A stretch of DNA of 64,000 nucleotides from Heyndrickxia ginsengihumi. Lineage in GTDB: Bacteria; Bacillota; Bacilli; Bacillales; Bacillaceae_C. The stretch is from the NCBI RefSeq assembly GCF_011008565.1, contig NZ_JAAIWK010000004.1, positions 1-64,000 of the forward strand, given 5' to 3'. Below, one piece after another: positions 1-7,838 of this stretch; position 1 is the first letter of the stretch, and every line of letters begins with the position of its first letter. The notes beneath the pieces were generated by a model, which ran no database searches, was not told the origin of the DNA, and saw only the letters and a list, made by a program, of their open reading frames with translations. Made by a program: the position numbers and the translations under genes.

Positions 1-79
1 GATCATATGTTGAATAATGCTCATCTAATTCCTTTAATATCTCGTATTTCTCTTCTGCAGAGTAAGATCTTTTGGACAT
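1..79 (-). CDS. 5' end of a transposase helix-turn-helix protein (partial)
   Basis: An ATG preceded by a strong GGGGGAG ribosome binding site opens a frame that runs off the left edge. The readable N-terminus (MSKRSYSAEEKYEILKELD) resembles the helix-turn-helix start of IS3/IS150-type OrfA proteins, which bind the ends of their element. Only 26 residues are visible, so intactness cannot be judged. The 120 bases to its right could hold the end of the insertion sequence, but I cannot place a terminal repeat. The family call rests on N-terminal resemblance only. Confidence 0.45.
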   Translation of the reverse strand, partial: MSKRSYSAEEKYEILKELDEHYSTYD

Positions 80-202
80 AACAAATACTCCCCCATAAGC
101 AGCCAGATTTTTATTTTTTAATCTGTCTACCTAAAGGGGAGCATATCAAGTATCCCATCGGGTTTTCTTTATAAAGGACCGGTCTTTTTTGAAAGGACTT
201 CC

Positions 203-1117
203 TTATTTTTGCAAATTTGATTTTAACATGTTCGTTACTTTTGATCTTTCGGAATCTGGAACAGATAAGTAATAAATGCCGTTTATCTTTTCACTTGTTC
301 CCTGCACTTCGTATTGTTCAACGTTTTTACTTGCCCCGCGATAATTAGACTGGATCTTCATCATATCGTCAAATGTTAGATTCGTTTTAACATTGTCTCC
401 TAAAGCATTAAATATTTCATTAAAGCGTGTGACAGATTTTATGCTCGCTGCTTTTTTAATAATGGCTTCAATAACTTGACGCTGACGTTGATTTCGTCCA
501 AAGTCACCATTCGGATCAAGGTGGCGCATTCTTACATAACCGAGCGCCTGTTTACCATTTAAATGTAATTCGCCCTTGTGATAATGATAACCTTTTTTAT
601 AATATCCTTCATCATACCAGTCAAGTTTGTTATTAACTGTAATTCCTCCGACTGCATCGACAAGCGCGCTTAGTGCCTGCATATTCACTCGTATATAATA
701 GTTGACTGGTACGTTTGTGAAGTTTTCCACTGTTTGAATAGCCATTTTCGTACCACCATATGCATATGCAGCGTTTATTTTGTTCATAGTACCGCGGCCT
801 GCAATTTCTGTTCGAGTATCCCTAGGAATACTGACCATTTGCATTTTTTCTGTTTTTGGGTTTAATGTAATAAAAATAATCGTATCTGAACGTCCGACAT
901 CATTTTTACGTTGATCGACGCCTAGCAAAAGAATAGAAATCGGTGGCGCATTTTTGGAATTTAATTTAGGTGTTGTATGTGATTTACCAAGGTTAACTGA
1001 TTCATGCATTTTATCGGCTGTTTCCTTTGCAGAATGGTAAAGATAGTAGGCATATCCTCCACCAGCAACAATGATAATCCCAATAACACTCAAAATCGTA
1101 ATTAGGACTTTTTTCAT
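203..1117 (-). CDS. tagU: LytR-CpsA-Psr family cell-wall polymer ligase (TagU-like)
   Basis: A 304-residue membrane-anchored LCP protein. Family members transfer undecaprenyl-linked teichoic acid or other glycopolymers onto peptidoglycan on the outer face of the membrane. One transmembrane segment lies at about residues 4-24, followed by a short linker and the LCP domain. Conserved pyrophosphate-binding and catalytic motifs are visible: GVDQR (66-70), SDT (77-79), PRDTR (98-102), YVRMRH (194-199) and FGRNQRQRQ (206-214). Length matches B. subtilis TagU (about 306). The start has a GAGAGG ribosome binding site. It is transcribed alone, divergent from the efflux operon. The paralogues TagT and TagV share all motifs, so the exact letter is uncertain. 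tagO lies in the same window at 54.7 kb. Confidence 0.8.
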   Translation of the reverse strand: MKKVLITILSVIGIIIVAGGGYAYYLYHSAKETADKMHESVNLGKSHTTPKLNSKNAPPISILLLGVDQRKNDVGRSDTIIFITLNPKTEKMQMVSIPRDTRTEIAGRGTMNKINAAYAYGGTKMAIQTVENFTNVPVNYYIRVNMQALSALVDAVGGITVNNKLDWYDEGYYKKGYHYHKGELHLNGKQALGYVRMRHLDPNGDFGRNQRQRQVIEAIIKKAASIKSVTRFNEIFNALGDNVKTNLTFDDMMKIQSNYRGASKNVEQYEVQGTSEKINGIYYLSVPDSERSKVTNMLKSNLQK

Positions 1118-1161
1118 GCGTTTTTTCCTCTCTTTAAATTAAAATAGTGTCATAATAGCAG

Positions 1162-1170
1162 ATTATAGCA
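1162..1170 (-). promoter_or_regulatory. Extended -10 promoter for the tagU-like gene
   Basis: Read on the minus strand the sequence is TGCTATAAT, an extended -10 element about 45 bases upstream of the start codon. No convincing -35 hexamer is visible, which fits an extended -10 promoter. Confidence 0.5.
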
Positions 1171-1340
1171 TGATTCTCCAAAATAGGACATTAAATTTGC
1201 AGAGGATGAAATGCTACGAAAACTTTTCTCATTGAATTATTATGTTGTTTTAACACTAATTTAGGATTTTCCCTTTATCATTATAAATGTTGCAGGATTT
1301 AAACCCTTTTTCCCTTTTTATTAAACATTAGCTAAAAATG

Positions 1341-1371
1341 ATTCCGGTATACATAAACCGGAATTTTTTTT
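1341..1371 (+). terminator. Orphan intrinsic terminator upstream of the efflux operon
   Basis: ATTCCGGT pairs with ACCGGAAT (1341-1348 with 1357-1364) around an 8-base loop, followed by a run of eight T. No plus-strand gene precedes it, so it must end either an unseen short RNA or a leader transcript. An A-rich stretch on the other side means it could also work in reverse. Confidence 0.6.
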
Positions 1372-1431
1372 GTTCGCTATAACAGTGTGAAAGAAAAAAG
1401 TATAGTTTAAGAAGTATACAATTAGTATGGA

Positions 1432-1476
1432 AAGCATTCGCAATTTTATGTGTCATTCAGCGAATGCTTTTTTTAT
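1432..1476 (+). terminator. Second orphan terminator, possible leader attenuator
   Basis: A perfect 10-bp stem, AAGCATTCGC (1432-1441) with GCGAATGCTT (1460-1469), has an 18-base loop and is followed by T-rich sequence. It lies about 100 bases before the adaptor gene and follows the first orphan terminator by only 60 bases. It could attenuate the efflux operon. The intergenic stretch 1118-1575 otherwise holds only the tagU promoter. Confidence 0.6.
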
Positions 1477-1575
1477 CGTTTTAATTTTGATTAAGAAAAA
1501 ATTAAGAAAGAAATTGGACAATAGACTCATCAAGAAAAGCTTGGCTTGTGAATCAAGTATGAGAGGAGAACAATT

Positions 1576-2538
1576 ATGAAGAAGTGGTTAGTGATTATTG
1601 TTATTTTCATTGTGATCATAGGAGGAGGTTCATTCTTTTATATAAAACATAAACAGAGTAGCAGGCAGACATTTGCACAACAAACACAAACATCCACAGT
1701 TCAAAAGGGTTCGTTAAAAGTAACAGTAAGTGGTTCCGGTACTGTTAAGTCTGCGAGTAGTAAAGATGTAACATCTGATACGATGGGAACTGTTGACGAA
1801 GTACTCGTTTCTAAAGGGGACAAGGTTAAGAAAGGTGATGAACTTGTTACTTTTACGGATGGCAGTGACCCAATTACTGCACCAAATTCAGGAACAGTTA
1901 CAAGTCTTAATGTCGAAAGCGGCGATAAAGTAAACCAAGGTAAGGTTGTTGCTCATATTACAAACTATAGTGATCTGGAAACGACAATTAATGTAGACGA
2001 GCTTGATATTAATAAAGTCAAGAAAGATCAAGATGCAACGATTACATTAAGTGCAATAGAGGATAAAACATTCAAGGGAAAAGTAACAGATGTAGCACAA
2101 GAAGGTACTTCTACAAACGGTGTTTCTACATTTGAAGTGACTGTCTCTATTGAAAATCCGAAAGATATTAAGGTTGGTATGACTACTGAAGCTAATATCG
2201 TCACAGCTAATAAAAAGAATGTCGTCTACGTTCCAGTTGATGCTGTTCATACGAATGGAACTAAAAAATATGTTGTTGTGAAGAATTCAGATGGAAGCAC
2301 AAGTATGCAAGCTGTTAAGGTTGGTATTAATAATGACGACAATATTGAAATTACAAGCGGCTTAACTGTTGGACAAGAAATTGTATTGCCAACGATTAAG
2401 AGCAGTTCATCTAGTTCTTCTACTTCCGGTCAAGGACGATATGGCGGAAGTGGAATGGGTGGAATGAGCGGCGGTATGCAAGGCTTCAGTGGAGGAATGT
2501 CAGGCGGAGGCTTCCGAAGTGGAGGGGCAAGCAGATGA
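1576..2538 (+). CDS. Efflux membrane-fusion/adaptor subunit (HlyD/YknX type)
   Basis: A 320-residue exported adaptor that in this family bridges a MacB-type permease and the cell exterior. An N-terminal membrane anchor at about residues 4-23 is followed by a lipoyl-like half (about 45-95), a beta-barrel region and a membrane-proximal domain. No long alpha-hairpin is obvious, as expected for a Gram-positive adaptor. The C-terminal 40 residues are a Ser run and then a Gly/Met/Ser-rich tail (GMGGMSGGMQGFSGGMSGGG), which is not part of the core fold. The gene starts with a GAGAGGAG ribosome binding site and overlaps the ATPase gene by four bases (ATGA), so the two are translationally coupled. The substrate is unknown; B. 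subtilis YknWXYZ handles the SdpC toxin. No yknW-like gene is present. Confidence 0.8.
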   Translation: MKKWLVIIVIFIVIIGGGSFFYIKHKQSSRQTFAQQTQTSTVQKGSLKVTVSGSGTVKSASSKDVTSDTMGTVDEVLVSKGDKVKKGDELVTFTDGSDPITAPNSGTVTSLNVESGDKVNQGKVVAHITNYSDLETTINVDELDINKVKKDQDATITLSAIEDKTFKGKVTDVAQEGTSTNGVSTFEVTVSIENPKDIKVGMTTEANIVTANKKNVVYVPVDAVHTNGTKKYVVVKNSDGSTSMQAVKVGINNDDNIEITSGLTVGQEIVLPTIKSSSSSSSTSGQGRYGGSGMGGMSGGMQGFSGGMSGGGFRSGGASR

Positions 2539-3245
2539 GTAAAACATTAATTGATATTAAACAGATGGTAAAAACATATAAAATTGGTGGAGAGACCGTG
2601 ACGGCTCTTCACCGAGTTTCCCTTCATATTGAAAAGGGAGAATTTATTGCAATTATCGGTCCGTCGGGATCGGGGAAATCAACATTAATGAATATGATTG
2701 GCTGTTTAGATAAACCTGATTCAGGAGAGTATCTACTAGAAGAACAACATGTCGGGAAAATGAATGATAACCAATTAGCTACGATTCGTAATCAAAAAAT
2801 TGGCTTCATCTTTCAAAACTTCAATCTACTCCCGAAATTAAGTGCGATTGAAAATGTTGCATTGCCATTATTATATCAAGGAGTTTCCCAACATGATCGT
2901 GTTGAAAGGGCGAAGGAGTGCTTGAATAAAGTTGGGCTTGCTGATCGTGCCTACCATCTTCCAACACAGTTATCAGGTGGACAGCAGCAACGGGTCGCCA
3001 TTGCACGCTCATTAATTTGTAATCCGCCGATTTTGCTGGCAGATGAGCCAACAGGTGCGTTAGATAGTAGAACCAGTCAAGAAATTATGGAAGTGATAAA
3101 GGCTTTAAATGAAGAAGGACGTACAATTATTTTGATTACACATGACTTAGGTGTCGCAAAACAAGCAAAAAGGGTTGTTCAAATAAAAGACGGGCAGCTC
3201 TTTGAGAACGGGGGTAATTTCATTGAAACTTCTGCCCTCTCTTAA
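2535..3245 (+). CDS. ABC transporter ATP-binding protein (MacB/LolD/YknY family)
   Basis: A 236-residue nucleotide-binding subunit. Walker A GPSGSGKST (42-50), the Q-loop in FIFQNFNLLP, the signature LSGGQQQR (146-153), Walker B ILLADEP (166-172) and the switch histidine in LITHD are all intact. It is of the MacB/LolD subfamily, which couples ATP hydrolysis to mechanical extrusion rather than transport through the permease. It lies between the adaptor and the permease with overlaps on both sides, so the three genes form one transcription and assembly unit. Confidence 0.9.
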   Translation: MSKTLIDIKQMVKTYKIGGETVTALHRVSLHIEKGEFIAIIGPSGSGKSTLMNMIGCLDKPDSGEYLLEEQHVGKMNDNQLATIRNQKIGFIFQNFNLLPKLSAIENVALPLLYQGVSQHDRVERAKECLNKVGLADRAYHLPTQLSGGQQQRVAIARSLICNPPILLADEPTGALDSRTSQEIMEVIKALNEEGRTIILITHDLGVAKQAKRVVQIKDGQLFENGGNFIETSALS

Positions 3246-4389
3246 GCTGGCATTTATCAATATTAAAACGAGTAAATTAAGATCTATTTTAACGATGCTT
3301 GGGATCATTATTGGTGTTGCATCCGTCATTGCCCTTGTATCGATTGGACAGTCCAGTACAAAATCTGTTACATCCTCAATTAATAGTCTCGGAACAAATT
3401 TATTGACCGTTACTGTCCAAGATTCAGATAGTAATGATTTTACACTAGATGATGTGAATGCACTAAAAAAATTAAGTGGCGTTAAAAATGTTGCTCCGGT
3501 CGTTAGCGGCAGGGTGACAGCAAAATATAACAGAACATCTTCTACGATTAATGTAGTAGGAACGACGGCATCCTATCAAACGATCAAAAATACAACTGTC
3601 CAAAATGGCCGTTTTTTAGCAGACATCGATAACGATCTAAGGTTAAAAGTGGCTGTCATTGGATCAGAAACGGCAACAACATTATTTGGGGCAGATAACC
3701 CTATTGGGCAACAAATTCAATTAAATGGTACTTCTTATAAAGTTGTCGGTGTTCTAAAATCGGTCGGAAGCTCAATGGGAAGCAGCGGCGATAATACAAT
3801 CATTGTTCCATTAAGCACAGCAGAAAGATTATTACAATCGACAAGTATTCAATCCGTTTATGTACAAGCACAAAATTCAAACATGGTCACATTTGCTGAA
3901 AATGAATTAAATCGTTCACTGTATTCTGTTTTCCATGACAGTGATAGTTATAGTGTCGTCAATCAACAAGATGTTATGGATACAATGAGTTCTGTTTCTA
4001 GTACGTTATCACTAATGCTCGGAAGTATTGCAAGTATTTCTTTGTTAGTTGGTGGTATTGGAATCATGAATATTATGTTTGTGTCCGTTACAGAAAGAAC
4101 AAAAGAAATCGGCATTCGGAAAGCAATTGGAGCGAAACGAAAAGATATATTAATGCAGTTTTTAATTGAAGCGACTGTTTTAAGCGCGCTCGGAGGATTA
4201 ATTGGTATTGGCATAGCCTTTATAGCCATCAAAATTTATGAGCTGTTTGCAAGTACAACAGTTGCTTTGTCTATACCAGTAACATTGTTAGCCTTTGCCT
4301 TTTCAGTTGTCATTGGCATAGTCTTCGGTGTATTCCCGGCAAATAAAGCATCAAAATTAAATCCAATACAAGCTTTAAGGTACGAATAA
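3223..4389 (+). CDS. MacB-type ABC permease (YknZ-like, FtsX fold)
   Basis: A permease of 388 residues from the TTG at 3223, chosen because GGGGG at 3210-3214 sits 8 bases upstream. An earlier TTG at 3202 has a poorer site. Topology is that of FtsX/MacB permeases: one N-terminal transmembrane helix, a large extracytoplasmic MacB_PCD domain (roughly 45-260), then three C-terminal helices. The coupling motif region TERTKEIGIRKAIGA is present. It overlaps the ATPase gene by 23 bases. A terminator hairpin follows directly, closing the three-gene efflux operon. Confidence 0.85.
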   Translation: MKLLPSLKLAFINIKTSKLRSILTMLGIIIGVASVIALVSIGQSSTKSVTSSINSLGTNLLTVTVQDSDSNDFTLDDVNALKKLSGVKNVAPVVSGRVTAKYNRTSSTINVVGTTASYQTIKNTTVQNGRFLADIDNDLRLKVAVIGSETATTLFGADNPIGQQIQLNGTSYKVVGVLKSVGSSMGSSGDNTIIVPLSTAERLLQSTSIQSVYVQAQNSNMVTFAENELNRSLYSVFHDSDSYSVVNQQDVMDTMSSVSSTLSLMLGSIASISLLVGGIGIMNIMFVSVTERTKEIGIRKAIGAKRKDILMQFLIEATVLSALGGLIGIGIAFIAIKIYELFASTTVALSIPVTLLAFAFSVVIGIVFGVFPANKASKLNPIQALRYE

Positions 4390-4394
4390 AACGA

Positions 4395-4447
4395 GGGCAT
4401 GATACGAATATCATTTGTGAATGATATTCAAGTATCAGGCCCTTTTT
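4395..4447 (+). terminator. Terminator of the efflux operon
   Basis: GGGC and TGATAC on the left pair with GTATCA and GGCCC on the right, with an inner AATATCATT/AATGATATT stem, followed by TTTTT. It separates the efflux genes from the two-component genes. Confidence 0.75.
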
Positions 4448-4518
4448 AAAAAACGCCGGGAAAATCTTCAATATATAGAAACTGTTTTGTTATAATTGGG
4501 AAAATGGAGGTAGAGAAC

Positions 4519-5196
4519 ATGAAACTACTTATAATAGAAGATAATGAGTCATTATTAGATTCTATGAAGCAATTTTTACAAGATGAATTCGAAGTTGAAA
4601 TTGCAACAACGGGGGATGATGGCCTTTATATGGCGCAGCAAGATATTTACGACATTATTATTCTTGATGTGATGCTTCCTGAAATAGATGGATTTGAAAT
4701 TTTACGGCATTTACGCCATGATAAAATTATGACGCCTGTATTGTTTGTGACAGCAAAAGATTCTCTAGAAGACCGTGTTAAAGGCTTAGAGATTGGCGGT
4801 GATGATTATATTGTCAAACCTTTTCAAGCAGATGAATTAAAAGCAAGAATCCGTGCATCTTTAAGAAGATCGGGCAGCTTAACGATTGATCATACATTAC
4901 GCTATCGCGGTATTGAGCTATTTGGTAAGGAAAAAGAAATAAACATAGATGGGAAACCACTTAAACTAACAATTAAACAGTATGAATTATTAGAGTATTT
5001 AGTTCAAAATAGCGGTCATATTTTAACTAGAGAGCAAATTTTTGACCGCATATGGGGGTTTGAATCGGATACAACCGTTGCAATTGTAGAAGTGTATATT
5101 CATCATTTACGGAAAAAATTAGAGCCGTTTGGATATCACAAAGATATTCAAAATGTAAGAGGGATTGGCTATTTGCTAAAGGAGCCTACTGAATAA
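4519..5196 (+). CDS. OmpR/PhoB-family response regulator
   Basis: A 225-residue regulator: an N-terminal receiver with the acidic pair at 7-8, phospho-acceptor Asp50 in LDVMLPEIDG and Lys100 in YIVKPF, then a winged-helix DNA-binding domain from about residue 130. The start is the ATG at 4519, because GGAGG at 4506-4510 lies 8 bases away; the in-frame ATG at 4504 overlaps that site. The histidine kinase follows 3 bases later. Position suggests, but does not prove, that the pair controls the upstream efflux genes or the Met/Gly-rich membrane protein. Confidence 0.9.
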   Translation: MKLLIIEDNESLLDSMKQFLQDEFEVEIATTGDDGLYMAQQDIYDIIILDVMLPEIDGFEILRHLRHDKIMTPVLFVTAKDSLEDRVKGLEIGGDDYIVKPFQADELKARIRASLRRSGSLTIDHTLRYRGIELFGKEKEINIDGKPLKLTIKQYELLEYLVQNSGHILTREQIFDRIWGFESDTTVAIVEVYIHHLRKKLEPFGYHKDIQNVRGIGYLLKEPTE

Positions 5197-5199
5197 TAT

Positions 5200-6417
5200 A
5201 TGTTTCAGAAAACAAGAATAAAATTAACGGTTTTGAATTCATGCGTGTTTATTTTACTAATCAGTGTATTAGGAAGCGTTATTTATATGTATGTCAGAAA
5301 CCATATGTTTGATGATGTTGATCGCAATATTATGGATGCCATTCATCGTGTTGAAAAAGCAGGGCTAGTTCAACAAATGCATGATCCACGATTGCGGCTA
5401 TTAATTTGGGGTAACGATAAAATCATTAGTAATATAGATGGTCCTGATGAGTATATTTTTGAAAAAAACGCATCTAAGTTTATGCCCCATCAAATGAACG
5501 AATTTCAAGATATAGAAGTAGACGATTCGTATTTTCGTACTTTTTCTGTAAAAGCCATTGTCCAAGGTAAGACAGTTACATTGCAATTTGTAGAAAATAT
5601 TGATGGAGAAATGATGATGCTTCACAAGCTTATGCTTATTACGATTATCGGCTGTGTTTTAGCGGGCATCTTTGCGGTAATCGCAGGTTTTATTTTAGCC
5701 GAGCGGGCATTAAAACCAATTAAGCGATCATGGGAGAAACAGCAGCAATTCGTTTCTGATGCGTCACATGAGCTCCGGACACCGCTGGCGGTTATTCAGT
5801 CGCGAGCTGAATTATTGCTCCAAAAACCAGCGGCAACCATCCAAGATCAAATTTCTAATATTTCTGTTGTCTTAAAAGAATGCAGACGTTTGACTAAATT
5901 AGTGGCGAACTTGCTTACATTAGCACGTTCAGATTCCAATGAAATTGAAATTGAAAAGAAAGAATTCTATTTGGATGAATTATTAAAAGAGATTACCGAG
6001 CATTTTTCAGAAGTGGCATCTATTCAAGGAAAAGAAATCGTATTAAAGTCTGCTCCACCTATTACGTTTATCGGTGATCGTGATCGTATTCATCAACTGA
6101 TTGTTATTTTACTAGATAATGCGATGAAATATACAGATGAACACGGAACCATCCAACTTTCTTGTTTTGAAGAGAAGAACCACGTAGGATTGATGGTGAA
6201 AGATAATGGGATTGGCATTAAAGAGGAAGACCAGGTAAAAATCTTTGACCGGTTTTATCAGGTGAGCAAGTCGAGAACGAAGACCGACAGCTTAGGATTA
6301 GGTCTTTCAATTGCACAGTGGATTGTAGAAAAACATGGCGGGAAAATTAAAGTAGAGAGTAAGTTTGGGGAAGGTACGACCTTTATTATTACTTTTTCGA
6401 AAAAGAAAATAAAGTAG
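5200..6417 (+). CDS. Sensor histidine kinase, partner of the upstream response regulator
   Basis: A 405-residue membrane kinase. Transmembrane helices at about 10-31 and 144-167 enclose an extracytoplasmic sensor of about 110 residues. The dimerisation domain carries SDASHELRTPLAVIQ with the phospho-accepting His190. The ATPase domain has N box LLDNAMKYT, G1 DNGIGI, F box DRFYQVSKSR and G2 GLGLSIAQ. The linker after the second helix is short and no clear HAMP domain is visible. The ribosome binding site is distant (AAAGGAG inside the previous gene), consistent with translational coupling to the response regulator. Confidence 0.9.
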   Translation: MFQKTRIKLTVLNSCVFILLISVLGSVIYMYVRNHMFDDVDRNIMDAIHRVEKAGLVQQMHDPRLRLLIWGNDKIISNIDGPDEYIFEKNASKFMPHQMNEFQDIEVDDSYFRTFSVKAIVQGKTVTLQFVENIDGEMMMLHKLMLITIIGCVLAGIFAVIAGFILAERALKPIKRSWEKQQQFVSDASHELRTPLAVIQSRAELLLQKPAATIQDQISNISVVLKECRRLTKLVANLLTLARSDSNEIEIEKKEFYLDELLKEITEHFSEVASIQGKEIVLKSAPPITFIGDRDRIHQLIVILLDNAMKYTDEHGTIQLSCFEEKNHVGLMVKDNGIGIKEEDQVKIFDRFYQVSKSRTKTDSLGLGLSIAQWIVEKHGGKIKVESKFGEGTTFIITFSKKKIK

Positions 6418-6420
6418 CTA

Positions 6421-6465
6421 AAAGGGACAGATGTGATGGAATGAACTCATATCTGTCCCTTTTTA
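6421..6465 (+). terminator. Terminator after the two-component operon
   Basis: AAAGGGACAGAT pairs with ATCTGTCCCTTT and is followed by T residues. Confidence 0.8.
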
Positions 6466-6481
6466 ATAATGTATATAAGAT

Positions 6482-6514
6482 AAAAAAATATGTGAGCGTA
6501 AAAAGCTCACATAT
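6482..6514 (-). terminator. Terminator of the small membrane protein gene
   Basis: ATATGTGAGC (6488-6497) pairs with GCTCACATAT (6505-6514). On the minus strand it is followed by a T run. It lies back to back with the preceding plus-strand terminator. Confidence 0.75.
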
Positions 6515-6523
6515 TCTTTGAGA

Positions 6524-6952
6524 TTAACTTTCAATTTGGACTTTGCTGTTACGGCTAATTTTCCATGATAAAACAAAACCGATTATAGATAATAATAGGA
6601 AGACAATATTAATAATCAGTCCAATGATACTGGATTCGATTCTCATTAATGAGAAGGAATTGTTATATCTTTGCACTCCTCCAGCTCCCATTCCAGCCAT
6701 TTGGCGGTTTCCGTATCCGCCGCTCATTTCTCCTGAACTATTTGTACTGTTTGAACTGCTAGTTGAACTACTGCTGGAACTATTATTACTATTGTTATTT
6801 CCATATTGTTGCATCATTCCGGATGGCCGCGACATGTTATTTTTCATATGGGAAGTTGAAAAATACGAATAAATTCCTAATCCCCCTTGAAGAAATAATA
6901 AGATGGAAGTAATGAGGCTTATCCAAAAATGGGCTTTCACTGTCTGTGACAT
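6524..6952 (-). CDS. Small membrane protein with Ser/Asn and Met/Gly-rich linker, function unknown
   Basis: A 142-residue protein I do not recognise. Two hydrophobic helices (about 8-30 and 108-134) flank an extracytoplasmic or linker region of low complexity: a Met-rich patch, a long Ser/Asn/Thr run, then a Gly/Met stretch (GEMSGGYGNRQMAGMGAGG). The start is the ATG at 6952 with AAGGAGAG 8 bases upstream; a TTG six bases earlier is too close to that site. The Gly/Met segment resembles the tail of the adaptor at 1576-2538, so the two may share an envelope environment or ligand. It is convergent with the two-component genes. Confidence 0.7.
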   Translation of the reverse strand: MSQTVKAHFWISLITSILLFLQGGLGIYSYFSTSHMKNNMSRPSGMMQQYGNNNSNNSSSSSSTSSSNSTNSSGEMSGGYGNRQMAGMGAGGVQRYNNSFSLMRIESSIIGLIINIVFLLLSIIGFVLSWKISRNSKVQIES

Positions 6953-7073
6953 TTTCAATACTCTCCTTTTTATAAAATAATGAACTTGTTGTAGGTATGG
7001 ACTTCAACACCTATTATGAAATAGTTTCATTAATTTTCACTTAAAAAGGAGAAGAGGTTTTCCCGAGAATTAT

Positions 7074-7484
7074 TTATTCTTGTTCATCAATTTCACGAAT
7101 TAAGTTCCAAGTACGATAAATACGGTCTGTCATTTTTTCTGGATCTTTCAATAACAATTGATAAAAATTTTCATTATGGCTAAGTGTATCTAATAGTTTT
7201 TTCTCAGAAGAGCTGATCAGTTCACTTGGTTCATTTATTTCCGGATTATTAGTAATTCCTAATAAATAGTCAACAGAAACTTTCAGTGTCCGTGATATTT
7301 CATATAGAACTTTAATAGAAGGAAAACTGTATCCTGTTTCGTAATTTGAAATATTCCGATCTGTTGTGCCAATCAATTTAGCAAGTTCGGGCTGAGTATA
7401 TCCGCGATCTTCACGGATCTTTTTTAATCGAGTAGCAAAAAATTGTTTCAGCTCATCTATGCTTCTATCTTTTTTGTCTGGCAT
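7074..7484 (-). CDS. XRE-family transcriptional regulator
   Basis: A 136-residue protein with an N-terminal Cro/CI helix-turn-helix (about residues 13-70, core GYTQPELAKLIGTTDRNISNYE) followed by the frequent YLLG sequence and a short C-terminal helix-rich tail. The start is the ATG at 7484 with AAGGAG upstream; a longer frame to 7529 has no ribosome binding site. Phage-type repressors and SinR/SlrR-like regulators share this architecture. Its promoter region faces a divergent plus-strand promoter whose spacer is an inverted repeat, a likely operator for this protein. Confidence 0.85.
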   Translation of the reverse strand: MPDKKDRSIDELKQFFATRLKKIREDRGYTQPELAKLIGTTDRNISNYETGYSFPSIKVLYEISRTLKVSVDYLLGITNNPEINEPSELISSSEKKLLDTLSHNENFYQLLLKDPEKMTDRIYRTWNLIREIDEQE

Positions 7485-7518
7485 AGTATAATTCTCCTTA
7501 AAAATTTCAAAAATTAAG

Positions 7519-7546
7519 TTGACACACAAAATAATTGTGTTAATAT
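7519..7546 (+). promoter_or_regulatory. Sigma-A promoter with a palindromic operator filling the spacer
   Basis: TTGACA (7519-7524) and TAATAT (7541-7546) are separated by 16 bases. ACACAA-aataa-TTGTGT (7524-7540) occupies the spacer exactly. A related half-site (ATTATTTTGTGG) follows at about 7560-7570. Binding here would block the plus-strand promoter and could also regulate the divergent XRE gene. Confidence 0.7.
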
Positions 7547-7552
7547 ATGATT

Positions 7553-7709
7553 AAAGAAATTATTTTGTGGTTAATCTTTTAATAAAGATTATTAAAAACG
7601 TTGATAAGAGTTACAGGATAAAGTCATGCCAAAACTAAGAAACTTTATCTTCACTATAAAGCCTCAAATTCGCCAAATTATTAGTTGTCGTCCTGTAACT
7701 CTTTTTTTT
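7553..7709 (+). ncRNA. Candidate structured small RNA divergent from the XRE repressor
   Basis: The strong promoter at 7519-7546 would start a transcript of about 155 nt ending at a T run (7702-7709). Its parts are a 5' hairpin AATCTTT/AAAGATT (7573-7590); an outer perfect 13-bp stem AAGAGTTACAGGA (7606-7618) with TCCTGTAACTCTT (7691-7703); and an inner stem GATAAAGT (7617-7624) with ACTTTATC (7642-7649), which share two bases at the junction. The outer stem plus T run is a terminator. A 31-codon frame (7626-7721) exists, but its stop lies beyond the T run. I know no Rfam family that matches by eye. Function is unknown. Confidence 0.5.
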
Positions 7710-7790
7710 ACATTATACTAATATTAGTTTATCATGTATTTCGTTATTTTTTAATATTTATAGAGTTAAGTTTCATTTCTTTTCGAGAGA

Positions 7791-7819
7791 AACCCCCGAA
7801 TATGATTATATTCGGGGGT
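7791..7819. terminator. Strong hairpin between the RNA locus and the phosphatase gene
   Basis: AACCCCCGAATAT pairs with ATATTCGGGGGTT. It follows the phosphatase gene on the minus strand and probably acts as its terminator or 3' stabiliser. The T tract is weak on both strands. Confidence 0.5.
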
Positions 7820-7838
7820 TCGTGGTTGCCGTGTAATG

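Noticed and set aside
6543-6872. A 109-codon frame opposite the Met/Gly-rich membrane protein
   Set aside because: A shadow of low-complexity Ser/Asn codons, giving Leu runs; no ribosome binding site.
7626-7721. A 31-codon cationic, hydrophobic frame inside the structured RNA candidate
   Set aside because: Its stop codon lies after the terminator T run, so the expected transcript would lack a stop. Kept as a remark in the RNA entry only.
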